NCBI GenBank assembly: GCA_025930955.1
Contig: JAICNY010000007.1
Location: forward strand, 1-33,343
Source: Thermoleophilia bacterium
GTDB taxonomy: Bacteria > Actinomycetota > Thermoleophilia > Gaiellales > Gaiellaceae
Reading direction: 5' to 3'
Length of the DNA stretch: 33,343 nt
The translations under genes were made by a program, and so were the position numbers. A model generated the notes under the pieces. That model was not told the origin of the DNA and ran no database searches. It worked only from the letters and a program-made list of their open reading frames with translations. Below, one piece after another: positions 25,520 to 33,343 of the stretch. Position 1 is the first letter of the stretch. The number at the start of each line of letters is the position of its first letter.

Positions 25520-26212
25520 ATGGAGCAAACCTCCCCTTCGGCGCGCCGCCTCGCGGCGGTCGCCCTCGTCGCCCTCCTCGGCCTGGCCGGCTGCAGCTCG
25601 GACAACGGCTCCGGGAACGCGGCGACCCCCGCGGCGGAGACGGACGCGGCCCCGCGGGTCGTCCAGCCGGGCGCGCCCGGCGAGGGCGTGCGCGAGCTGA
25701 CGCCGGAGGAGGTCGAGGACCTGGAGCCGCTGCCGCACACCGCGGCGGACGTCCAGTTCATGCAGTACATGGTCCTCCACCACCGCCAGGCGCTCCGGAT
25801 GACCGACCTCGTCCCCGACCGCTCGCACCGCGAGGACATCCCGCTCCTCGCCCGCCGCATCGAGATCTCCCAGGAGGCAGAGCTCGAGCAGATGATCGCC
25901 TGGCTCGAGGAGCGGGACGCGGCCGTTCCCCCGCCCGGCGGGGAGGAGGCGCACGCCGGGCACCTCCCTGGGATGCTCACGGAGGCCGATCTCGAGCGGC
26001 TCGAGGCCACGGAGGGGCCGCGGTTCGACCGGCGGTTCCTCGCGGCGATGATCCGCCACCACGAGGGCGCGCTCCTGATGGTCGAGCAGCTCCAGGAGGT
26101 GCCGGGCGCCGGGCAGGAGCCCGAGCTCGCCGTGTTCGCAGGCCACGTCGTCGCGGACCAGGAGATCGAGATTCGCCGGATGGAGACGCTCCTGCGCGAG
26201 CTCGCCCGCTGA
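25520..26212 (+). CDS. DUF305 lipoprotein
   Basis: Lipobox LAGC; two ferritin-like halves FMQYMVLHHRQALRMTDLV and FLAAMIRHHEGALLMVEQL. Confidence 0.92.
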   Translation: MEQTSPSARRLAAVALVALLGLAGCSSDNGSGNAATPAAETDAAPRVVQPGAPGEGVRELTPEEVEDLEPLPHTAADVQFMQYMVLHHRQALRMTDLVPDRSHREDIPLLARRIEISQEAELEQMIAWLEERDAAVPPPGGEEAHAGHLPGMLTEADLERLEATEGPRFDRRFLAAMIRHHEGALLMVEQLQEVPGAGQEPELAVFAGHVVADQEIEIRRMETLLRELAR

Positions 26213-26219
26213 TGCGGGC

Positions 26220-26238
26220 GCCCGCCGCGGCGGCGGGC
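26220..26238. terminator. Bidirectional hairpin between convergent genes
   Basis: Perfect 8-bp stem GCCCGCCG-CGG-CGGCGGGC between DUF305 stop (26212) and channel stop (26256). Confidence 0.55.
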
Positions 26239-26255
26239 AGGCATCGCGCGGCCGC

Positions 26256-26990
26256 CTAGCCCACCTCCTCGCGCTCGGCCCGCTCGCGCCGGTCGTCGAC
26301 GAAGAACGCGCCGATCGTGCCGGCGAGCGAGGCGACGACCACGAGGCCGAAGACGAAGCCACCGAGCATGACGATCCGCCCGCCCGCCGACGACGGGACG
26401 GGGTCGCCCTGGAGCGCGAGTACGACCGTGAACCCCCAGAGCACGGCGTCCCCGAACGAGTCGAACGCGGGGTCGGCCGCGTCGCGCTCGAGGAGGAAGG
26501 CCAGCTCGGCGAGCGCGATCGCGACAACCGCAGACGCGCCCGCGAGATAGCCGAGCCGGGAGCGGAAGAGCCGCCGCGCCGTCCCGACCGACCGGTAGGA
26601 GGACGAGACGACGCGCGCGGCCGGGAGCGCACGCCCGAGACGCAGGAGCCGCAGGAAGCGGAGCACCCTGAGCGTCGGAATCAAAAGCATCACAACCTGG
26701 ATCCAGTGGCGGCGCACGAACCGCCGCTTCGCCGGCGCGAGCGCGAGCTTCGCGAAGAACTCGAGCGCGAAGACGCCCCAGATCGTCCACCCGGCGACCT
26801 CGAGCGCGGTCGAGGTGCTCGGGCTCACGTCGACCGCGATGTCGTAGCCGACGAGCAGGGCGAACACGACGCCGAGCCAGGCCATGAACGGATCGGCGCG
26901 TTCGGTCGCCCACCGGACCCAGTCGTCGAACTCGCGCTCGTCGCAATCGCGCGGCGGAAGTACGGCGGCGCGCGCCGGGACCTCCGTCAT
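26256..26990 (-). CDS. Voltage-sensor ion-channel family membrane protein with non-canonical pore
   Basis: Six-TM layout, S4-like LRVLRFLRLLRLGR, pore region FTVVLALQGDPVPSSAGGRIV where TVGYGD is expected; start overlaps preceding stop (ATGA 26987-26990). Confidence 0.85.
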   Translation of the reverse strand: MTEVPARAAVLPPRDCDEREFDDWVRWATERADPFMAWLGVVFALLVGYDIAVDVSPSTSTALEVAGWTIWGVFALEFFAKLALAPAKRRFVRRHWIQVVMLLIPTLRVLRFLRLLRLGRALPAARVVSSSYRSVGTARRLFRSRLGYLAGASAVVAIALAELAFLLERDAADPAFDSFGDAVLWGFTVVLALQGDPVPSSAGGRIVMLGGFVFGLVVVASLAGTIGAFFVDDRRERAEREEVG

Positions 26991-27568
26991 CGCTGCTCGA
27001 GGGTCGCCACCATCTGCTGGAGGACTTCCCCGTTGCGCTCGAAGTCGAGCCCGCTCTGCGAGCGCGTCACCGCGACGAGCGTCTCGCCGTCGAGGTCGAC
27101 GAGGTACTCGAGGCTGTGGACTCCCGCCGGCAACAGGCCGTCGCCGGTCGACTCGGTCTCGCGGCGGAGCGCCGGGCGGCCCGCAACCTCGACCTCCTCG
27201 CTCGCGAGGACGCGCGTGGCTGGGCTCTCGCCCGCCAGGTCGGCGAGCGCGATCGGCTCGCGCGAGATCGAGACGGCGAGCGGCGGCGGCTCGCTCGCCT
27301 CCGGCAGCTCGAACGGATCCGGGTGGAAGAACGAGCACGGCGCGGTCACGGCGCCGTCGTTCGTGTGCCAGCCGGCCGGATAGCGGACGGCGTAGCCCGC
27401 GTCCGGGTTCTCGCACCGCTCGGCGAGCTCGTCGCCGCCGCTCGGCTCCGTCTCCGTTTCGGTCTCCGTCGTCACCGTCTCGGGCTCGCCCTCCGAATTG
27501 CCGCCACACGCGGACGCGGCGAGGAGGAGCGCGGCCGCCGCCGCGAGCAGGACACGCCGCGTGCTCAC
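26987..27568 (-). CDS. Lipoprotein of unknown function
   Basis: Signal peptide and lipobox MSTRRVLLAAAAALLLAASACGG (GTG start 27568), then T/E-rich linker and globular domain. Confidence 0.8.
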   Translation of the reverse strand: MSTRRVLLAAAAALLLAASACGGNSEGEPETVTTETETETEPSGGDELAERCENPDAGYAVRYPAGWHTNDGAVTAPCSFFHPDPFELPEASEPPPLAVSISREPIALADLAGESPATRVLASEEVEVAGRPALRRETESTGDGLLPAGVHSLEYLVDLDGETLVAVTRSQSGLDFERNGEVLQQMVATLEQR

Positions 27569-28515
27569 AGCCCGAGCCTCGTCGCGGCGAGGTGGACGCT
27601 CAGCCGTGCCCACGCCCAGTCGGGCAGCCTGCGCGGGGCCGCGTCCGGCCTCGTGACCGGGCTGCGGAAGGTCGTGTAGTCGTCGTGGCCGAACCACCAC
27701 TTGTAGAACTGCCATGTCCAGCGCGGCACCGGGCTGGGCGCCTCGTCCGGATACGTGGCCGGGTCGCGGAAGTCGTGCTCCTTGTACTTGCCGTGATGGA
27801 GGTACCAGCGCAGGAACTCCCAGGTCCACGCCGGGATCGGGCTCGGCGCCGCGTCCGGGTACGTCGCGGCGCTGCGGGCGGACGTGTAGTCGTCGTGGCC
27901 GACGTACCACTCGAGCCAGGGCCAGAACCACCCCGGAATCGGTATCGGCCAGTAGGCGCTCCGGCCGAGGCGGAGCCACTCGCTGTAGAGCGGCCAGACG
28001 TTCGGCCGGCAGCCGTCGAGCGCCTTCGACTGCTGCTGCATGACCGCCGCCCGGTTGCCCTTCCCGCAGTAGCTCACGTGGCCGAGCCCGAGCCAGTGGC
28101 CCACCTCGTGGTTCACGACGTAGCGGCGGTACGCGTTGTAGCCGAGCGTCCACGCCTCCGTCCCGTGGCGCCAGCGGTAGTCGTTGACGAGCACGTTGTC
28201 CCCGACGCGGCAGCTCCAGGGCCGGTCGCAGACGGGCGAGGCGGCGTTCACCTCGGCCGGGGAGGCGAGGATGAGCCGGAAGTCGCCGCCGGACGGCACC
28301 TCGACGAACCGGTTGTGCCCGCCGAGCGTCCACCCACGTTCGTTCGTGAGGGCGGTGCGCGCGATGTGCCGGAACCACTCGAGGTCGGCCTCGACATCGC
28401 CGCGCGACGCGATCGAGTACGTGTAGCGGTGTGCGGCGGCGGAGCCCGCGAGCGCCGCCGCCGTCACCGCGACGAGGACAGCGGCGGCCGCCCGAAGCGA
28501 CCGCCGGCCCATCAT
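27565..28515 (-). CDS. Secreted DUF3152-like zinc metallopeptidase with C-terminal Trp-rich tandem repeats
   Basis: Signal peptide; NHEVGHWLGLGH zinc motif, Met-turn AAVMQQQ; three W-rich repeats at C-terminus. Confidence 0.88.
   Translation of the reverse strand: MMGRRSLRAAAAVLVAVTAAALAGSAAAHRYTYSIASRGDVEADLEWFRHIARTALTNERGWTLGGHNRFVEVPSGGDFRLILASPAEVNAASPVCDRPWSCRVGDNVLVNDYRWRHGTEAWTLGYNAYRRYVVNHEVGHWLGLGHVSYCGKGNRAAVMQQQSKALDGCRPNVWPLYSEWLRLGRSAYWPIPIPGWFWPWLEWYVGHDDYTSARSAATYPDAAPSPIPAWTWEFLRWYLHHGKYKEHDFRDPATYPDEAPSPVPRWTWQFYKWWFGHDDYTTFRSPVTRPDAAPRRLPDWAWARLSVHLAATRLGL
27631..27942 (-). repeat. Three Trp-rich protein tandem repeats (34/36/34 aa) within metallopeptidase CDS
   Basis: PIPGWFWPWLEWYVGHDDYTSARSAATYPDAAPS / PIPAWTWEFLRWYLHHGKYKEHDFRDPATYPDEAPS / PVPRWTWQFYKWWFGHDDYTTFRSPVTRPDAAPR, plus partial fourth RLPDWAWARL. 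Confidence 0.9.
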
Positions 28516-28865
28516 CCCTCCGCCGCGACCGCCTCGCCGACGGTGTCGTGGACGGGCAGGTACGTCCAGAGCCCGGAGACCTGGAGCACGCGCTCGACCG
28601 CCTCGCCGGCCGAGGCGAGCACGAGCCGCCCGCCGTTCGCATCCATCCGCCGGGCGGCCAGCAGGAGGAGGCCGAGGACCGTCGAGTCGAGGAACGTCAC
28701 CTCGGCGAGGTCGAGCACGACGACGTGCCGGCCGCCGGGCACGGCCTCCTCGAGCTCCCGGCGGAGGACCTCGGCCGAGAAGAGGTCGAGTTCCCCCGCC
28801 AGCGTCACCACGTCGACGCCGTCGTGCCGCGCCGTCGACGTGAGCGGCTCGCCCGCGATCGTCAC
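28512..28865 (-). CDS. STAS-domain anti-sigma factor antagonist
   Basis: VVTLAGELDLFSAEVLRRELEEAV...VVVLDLAEVTFLDSTVLGLLLLAARRM with phosphorylatable Ser in LDST; GTG start overlaps upstream stop. Confidence 0.88.
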   Translation of the reverse strand: MTIAGEPLTSTARHDGVDVVTLAGELDLFSAEVLRRELEEAVPGGRHVVVLDLAEVTFLDSTVLGLLLLAARRMDANGGRLVLASAGEAVERVLQVSGLWTYLPVHDTVGEAVAAEG

Positions 28866-29410
28866 GAGAGCACCGCGTCCGCGAGCCGCGTCTCGAGGCG
28901 GCGGGCGGGATCCTTGACCGCCCACTCCGTCAGGATCCCAACGGCCTCCGCGGCGACCCGCTCCTCGACCAGCACGTCGTAGTACGCGGCGTCGAGGGTC
29001 TGCACCGACTCGAACGGGCGCCGCTCCGACCAGGCGTGCAGCGCGAGCGCCAGCAGCGCGCCGAGCGCCGCACCGAGGATCGCGCCCCAGGCGAGCGTCC
29101 CGACGACGCCGACATCCTCGGACAGGAGGCCGAGAAGGATGCCGACGCCGGCGCCGACCACGACGCCCGTCCCGGCGCCGTCGGCGGCGGCACGCCTCCG
29201 CGTCCGCGTGCCGACGACGCGTTCGACGAGCTTCAAGTCGCGGGCGACGATCGTCGCCCGCTCGATCGGAAACCGCGCGGAGGAGAGCCACTCGATCGCA
29301 TCGGCGGCCTCGTCGTATGTGGGCACCGTGGCGACGCGGAGCGGCTCGAGCCGCTCCTCGCTCGCCGCGCTGCCGTTCATGCCTGCTCTATGTCTGGTCG
29401 TCGTTTCCAT
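28862..29410 (-). CDS. General stress protein 17M-like glycine-zipper membrane protein
   Basis: VATVPTYDEAADAIEWLSSARFPIERATIVARDLKLVERVVG N-terminal GSP17M-like domain followed by Gly-rich TM hairpin; possible alternative start at the internal MNGSAAS. Confidence 0.78.
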   Translation of the reverse strand: METTTRHRAGMNGSAASEERLEPLRVATVPTYDEAADAIEWLSSARFPIERATIVARDLKLVERVVGTRTRRRAAADGAGTGVVVGAGVGILLGLLSEDVGVVGTLAWGAILGAALGALLALALHAWSERRPFESVQTLDAAYYDVLVEERVAAEAVGILTEWAVKDPARRLETRLADAVLS

Positions 29411-29475
29411 GCCGGGTCCCTTCCCGCCCGGCCGCCGGTCCAGCGCCCGTCGCGCTCACGATTCGTGCAGCGTTT

Positions 29476-29493
29476 CCTCAGCGGACGCTGAGG
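29476..29493 (-). terminator. Hairpin after response regulator stop
   Basis: 7-bp stem CCTCAGC-GGAC-GCTGAGG directly downstream of the TAA at 29495-29497 (minus strand). Confidence 0.5.
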
Positions 29494-29494
29494 G

Positions 29495-30184
29495 TTACGG
29501 AGCCGCGAGCTTGTAGCCCGCCCCACGCACCGTCAGGATCCGCCGCGGGTTGGCCGGGTCAGCCTCGACCTTCCGGCGGAGATTCGACACGTGCACCTCG
29601 CAGGCGTGCTCGTCGCCGACGAAATCCGTCTGCCAGAGGTGCTGCATCACCTCGCGCCGCGAGACGACCCGGCCGGGCCGCGACGCGAGGAGCGTGAGGA
29701 TCTTGAGCTCGGACGGCGTCACGGCGATCGGCTCGCCGTCCACCCTCACCTCGTGCCGCGCGGGGTCGATGCGCAGCCCGGCGACCTCGAGCGGGGATGC
29801 GGCCGCCGCCGAGCGGTCCAGCTCCCGCCGCCGAAGGAGCGCGCGGAGGCGGCTCACGAGCTCGGCCGAGGAGAACGGCTTCGTCACGTAGTCGTCGGCG
29901 CCGAGCTCGAGCCCTAGAACGCGGTCGACCTCCGCATCCTTCGCCGTGAGCATCACGATCGGCACGCTCGACTCGGCGCGAAGGGTGCGGCAGACGTCGA
30001 AGCCCGAGCCGTCCGGCAGCATGACGTCGAGCACGACGATGTCGTACTCCTGCTCGCGCGCGTGCGCGAGCGCAGCGGAGGCGTCCTCGACCGGCGTGAC
30101 CGCGAACCCTTCCCGCTCGAGGGCGTAACCGACCACCTCGCGGACGCCCGCGTCGTCTTCGGCGAGGAGTATGCGCGCGCTCAC
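29495..30184 (-). CDS. OmpR/PhoB-family response regulator
   Basis: Receiver ILLAEDDAGVREVV...VVLDVMLPDGSGF...MLTAKD...DYVTKPF and Trans_reg_C wHTH; GTG start overlaps HK stop by 4 nt. Confidence 0.95.
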   Translation of the reverse strand: MSARILLAEDDAGVREVVGYALEREGFAVTPVEDASAALAHAREQEYDIVVLDVMLPDGSGFDVCRTLRAESSVPIVMLTAKDAEVDRVLGLELGADDYVTKPFSSAELVSRLRALLRRRELDRSAAAASPLEVAGLRIDPARHEVRVDGEPIAVTPSELKILTLLASRPGRVVSRREVMQHLWQTDFVGDEHACEVHVSNLRRKVEADPANPRRILTVRGAGYKLAAP

Positions 30185-31893
30185 ACCGCCTCCAGCCGCG
30201 CCGCGCGCAGGAGGACCCGCGCAAGTGTCCCGCCGCCGGGCGCAGCATCGATGTGGACGTCGCCGCCGAGCGCGCGTGCCGACTCGCGGGCGATCGCGAG
30301 CCCGAGGCCGAAGCGGTCGGCCGCGCGGCCCTCGACGCGGTAGAAGCGGTCGAAGAGCCGCTTGCGCGCCCGGGCAGGCACGCCCGGGCCGGTGTCCGCG
30401 ACCTCGATCGCGACGCCGTCGCCGTTCGCCTCCGCCGAGAGCCGGATCGTCCCCTCCTCCGTGTGGTGCGCCGCGTTCGCCGCGAGGTTCGCAACCGCCT
30501 GCTCGAGGAGGTCGGCGTCGGCGAGCGCCTCGAGGCCCGGCGGGCACGCGACCTCGACCCGGACGCCGGGCGGCGCCTGGAGCGCGCCCGCGACGGCCTC
30601 GAGCAGCGGCAGGATGCGGACGGGCGCGAGCTCGACGCGCTCGGCCCCGGTTTGCGCGCGCGCGAGCACGAGGAGCGCCCGCGTCAGCCGGCTCAGCCGG
30701 CGGCCCTCACGCTCGATGAGGGCGAGGAAGCGGCCGCGCGCGTCGGGGTCGTCGAGCGCGCCCGCCTGCAGTGCCTCGACCGCGCCGAGGATCGTCTGGA
30801 GCGGAGTCCGGAGCTCATGCGACGCGTTCGAGACGAACTCGCGCTCGGCGCGCCGGCGGCGCTCCTGCTCGGAGACGTCGTCGAGCACGAGCATCGCCGT
30901 GTCCGCGCCGTGCGCGGGGATGCCGACGACGGCGAGCGTCCGGTCGCCGTCCACGACACGTTCGTGCGCCACGGTGGCGCCGGGGCGGAAGAGCTCGGCG
31001 GCGAGCGCGCCGAGGCGGGGCTCGGGCACGGGCGCGCCCTCTTCGAGGCGCGCAGGCGCGAGAAGCTCCGCGGCGGCCTCGTTCGCGAACTCGACCGTGC
31101 CGTCCGGGGCAATCGTGACGACGCCCTCGTGGAGGCGCTCGAGCAGCCGTTCGAGGCGGTCGCGCTCCCGGCCGAGCTCGGTGAACGCCTCGCGGAGGTG
31201 GAGCCGCATCCGATCGAGCGACGCGGCGAGCGCGCCGACCTCGTCGGGAAAGCGAGCGGTCACGGGCCGGTCGAAGTCGCGCGCCTCGATCGCCGCCGCC
31301 GATGCGGCGATGCGGCGCAGCCGCCGCGCGATGAGCGCCGCGACGAGGATTCCGGCAAGGCCGCCGACGAGCACGCCCCAGAGCGCCGCCTCGGTGATGG
31401 TCGAGCGGGCAAGGCCCAACCCGGCCTCGAGCTCCGGGTGGCTCGCGAACGCGACGACCGCGCTCGCCGGCCCGCTCCGCACCGGGAGGGCGACGACCGT
31501 TCCTGCGCCGTCGCCGGCGGTCTCCACGTACCGCCGCCCGGCGAGCGCCTCGTCGAGCGCCGTTCCGCTGTCCGGGACGAGCTCGAGCGGGATCCCGCGC
31601 GAGCGCGCGGAGGTCAGGAGTGTCCCGTCCTCGGCGAACGCGAAGAGCGCGATCGGCAGCTCGTTCGAGGCGCGCGTCGTGACCCCCTGAACCGCCTCGA
31701 CGTCGGCCGCGCGCGAGATCCGGCCGGCCGCGTCGACGCTGTAGCCGACGGCGATGTTCCCGGCGCGGCCCTCGAACTCCGCGTCGAAGCGGCCGACGAA
31801 CACGGCCGCGACGGCGGCCGCGGTGGTCGCCACGAGGAGCGCAAGGACCGCGGCGAGCCAGACGCGCATGCTGAGCGTTCCTGGTACGCCCAT
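30181..31893 (-). CDS. Membrane sensor histidine kinase (HAMP, PAS-like, HisKA, HATPase_c)
   Basis: FVSNASHELRTPLQTILGAVEAL, NLAANAAHHTEEGTI, VADTGPGVP, DRFGLGLAIAR; alternative ATG at 31869. Confidence 0.95.
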   Translation of the reverse strand: MGVPGTLSMRVWLAAVLALLVATTAAAVAAVFVGRFDAEFEGRAGNIAVGYSVDAAGRISRAADVEAVQGVTTRASNELPIALFAFAEDGTLLTSARSRGIPLELVPDSGTALDEALAGRRYVETAGDGAGTVVALPVRSGPASAVVAFASHPELEAGLGLARSTITEAALWGVLVGGLAGILVAALIARRLRRIAASAAAIEARDFDRPVTARFPDEVGALAASLDRMRLHLREAFTELGRERDRLERLLERLHEGVVTIAPDGTVEFANEAAAELLAPARLEEGAPVPEPRLGALAAELFRPGATVAHERVVDGDRTLAVVGIPAHGADTAMLVLDDVSEQERRRRAEREFVSNASHELRTPLQTILGAVEALQAGALDDPDARGRFLALIEREGRRLSRLTRALLVLARAQTGAERVELAPVRILPLLEAVAGALQAPPGVRVEVACPPGLEALADADLLEQAVANLAANAAHHTEEGTIRLSAEANGDGVAIEVADTGPGVPARARKRLFDRFYRVEGRAADRFGLGLAIARESARALGGDVHIDAAPGGGTLARVLLRAARLEAV

Positions 31894-31957
31894 GAGGAGT
31901 CCATGCCCCCTCGCGGCCCAACGTACCCCGGGGAGCCGACCGGCGTAGGATCCGCGT

Positions 31958-33127
31958 ATGCGGGGCCGGCCCTCTCGCCTCGACGGCATTCCGGGCATCG
32001 GGGTCGACCGGATGGGCGACGCGGCCGACGCCGCGGGCGATCCCGGGCTGCTTCGGCTGGAGAACCTCGACACGGACGTCCGCCCGCCCGATGCGGCGCT
32101 CGCCGCCACGCGGGCCGCGGTCGACGACGACGCAGCGAACAGCTACCTGCCCTTCCCCGGGCACGCGGGGCTCCGCCGGGCGGCGGCCGCGCACGTGTCC
32201 GCGCTCGCCGGGGTCGAGTACGACTGGCGCGCCTCGTGCGTCGTCGCGGCGGGCGGGCTGAACGGGATCCTGAACGTCCTCCTCGCGATCCTCGACCCGG
32301 GCGACGAGGTCGTCCTCGCCGAGCCCGTCTACGTCGGGCTCCTGAACCGCGTCCGCGTCGCCGGCGGGGTGCCGCGGCTCGCGCGCCTCGTGCCGGGCGC
32401 GGGCGGCTGGCGCCTCGACCTCGACTCGCTCCGCGCCGCGGTCGGCCCGCGCACGCGCGCGATCCTCGCCGTGAGCCCCTCGATGCCGACCGGCGCCGTC
32501 CACGACGGCGAGGAGTGGGAGGCGATCGCCGAGCTCTGCCGCGAGCACGACCTCTGGCTCGTGGACGACGCGGCGTTCGAGCGGCTGCTCTTCGACGGGC
32601 GCGAGGTCCTCCACCCCGCCTCGCTCCACGGGATGGCCGAGCGGACGATCGTCGTCGGCTCGGCTTCGAAGGAGCTCCGCATGATCGGCTGGCGCGTCGG
32701 CTGGGTCGTCGGCCCGCCGGACGTGATCGCGGACGTCGGCCTCGTCGGGATCTCGAACGTCGTCTGCCAGGTCGGGATCGCGCAGGCCGCCGTCGAGGCG
32801 GCGCTCACGGACGACGACGGGGTGCCCGCCTTCGCCGCGGAGCTCGAGCGGCGGCGCGACCTCATCCTGCGGGAGCTCGACGGGCTCCCGGTGCTCGCGC
32901 CCCACGGCGGCTGGTCGCTCCTCCTCGACACCGGCGCGCTCGGGCTTTCGGGCGCCGAGGCGAGCGCACGGCTCTTCACGGACGGCCGCGTCGCGGCGAC
33001 GCCGATGGAGAACTGGGGCAGCGAGGACACGGCGCGCTACCTCCGGTTCGTCTACGCGAACGAGCCGGTCGAGCGGCTGGCCGGGCTCGGCGAGCGCGTC
33101 CGGCGCGCGCTCGGATCGGATGCCTGA
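31958..33127 (+). CDS. PLP-dependent aminotransferase class I/II
   Basis: NSYLPFPGHAGLRRAAAAHV, SPSMPTGAVHD, VVGSASKELRMIGWRVGWVVG (PLP Lys). Confidence 0.92.
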   Translation: MRGRPSRLDGIPGIGVDRMGDAADAAGDPGLLRLENLDTDVRPPDAALAATRAAVDDDAANSYLPFPGHAGLRRAAAAHVSALAGVEYDWRASCVVAAGGLNGILNVLLAILDPGDEVVLAEPVYVGLLNRVRVAGGVPRLARLVPGAGGWRLDLDSLRAAVGPRTRAILAVSPSMPTGAVHDGEEWEAIAELCREHDLWLVDDAAFERLLFDGREVLHPASLHGMAERTIVVGSASKELRMIGWRVGWVVGPPDVIADVGLVGISNVVCQVGIAQAAVEAALTDDDGVPAFAAELERRRDLILRELDGLPVLAPHGGWSLLLDTGALGLSGAEASARLFTDGRVAATPMENWGSEDTARYLRFVYANEPVERLAGLGERVRRALGSDA

Positions 33128-33343
33128 CGCGCTCCTCGTTCACGGCGGGACGGTCGTGGACGGGACGGGCGGGCAGGCGCGGCGCGGCGACGTCCTCGTC
33201 CGCGACGGCCGCGTGGAGGCGCTCGGGACGCTCGGGCCCTCGCCCGGGGCGCGCGTGCTCGACGCGGAGGGGCTCGTCGTCGCTCCCGGCTTCGTCGACC
33301 TGCACACGCACGCCGACTTCACGCTCCTCGCCTTCCCGGAGGC
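33120..33343 (+). CDS. Amidohydrolase / N-acyl-D-amino-acid deacylase-like, truncated by window end
   Basis: MPDALLVHGGTVVDGTGGQARRGDVLVRDGRVEALG...VVAPGFVDLHTHADF; ATG at 33120 overlaps aminotransferase stop. Confidence 0.82.
   Translation, partial: MPDALLVHGGTVVDGTGGQARRGDVLVRDGRVEALGTLGPSPGARVLDAEGLVVAPGFVDLHTHADFTLLAFPE

Noticed and set aside
25505-25520. TGGCACGCTGCATAA resembling a sigma54 -24/-12 promoter
   Set aside because: Lacks the TTGC element at the required spacing and touches the DUF305 start codon; no RpoN activator nearby.
26884-28917. 677-aa plus-strand ORF
   Set aside because: Antisense to four coupled minus-strand genes; Arg/Pro-rich shadow frame.
1-33343. CRISPR array, prophage, transposon or toxin-antitoxin module
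   Set aside because: No regularly spaced repeats, no transposase/integrase/phage genes, and no recognisable toxin or antitoxin pair.

Overview
High-GC actinobacterial chromosomal segment. Composition and gene content suggest Thermoleophilia/Gaiellales/Solirubrobacterales, but that placement is inference only. The window looks chromosomal: I found no transposase, integrase, phage gene or CRISPR array. I support about 36 protein-coding genes (one is cut by each window edge), one tRNA-Ala(TGC), one probable gene remnant and several strong hairpin terminators. Main blocks: (1) a minus-strand stressosome-like operon TetR-RsbR-RsbS-RsbT-RsbX-RsbU', where the RsbU-like protein has no PP2C output domain; (2) a divergent PRC-barrel gene with an inverted repeat inside its putative promoter; (3) a secreted metzincin with a multi-hairpin leader; (4) a HAMP/GAF/GGDEF diguanylate cyclase; (5) a divergent NrtR-like (degenerate Nudix box) / nicotinamidase-like pair; (6) DUF255 thioredoxin-fold protein, secreted beta-propeller, UdgX-type uracil-DNA glycosylase, F420-NADP reductase-like protein; (7) membrane metallophosphoesterase, membrane alpha/beta hydrolase, PAP2, GDPD and flippase-like genes; (8) LtrA, and a divergent LVIVD-repeat/DUF305 pair; (9) a five-gene operon coupled by 4-nt overlaps (GSP17M-like stress protein, STAS antagonist, DUF3152-like metallopeptidase with Trp-rich tandem repeats, lipoprotein, voltage-sensor channel with a non-canonical pore), which is the best candidate for an undescribed system; (10) an OmpR/HK pair, an aminotransferase and the start of an amidohydrolase. 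Family names come from motif recognition by eye. No database search was run.
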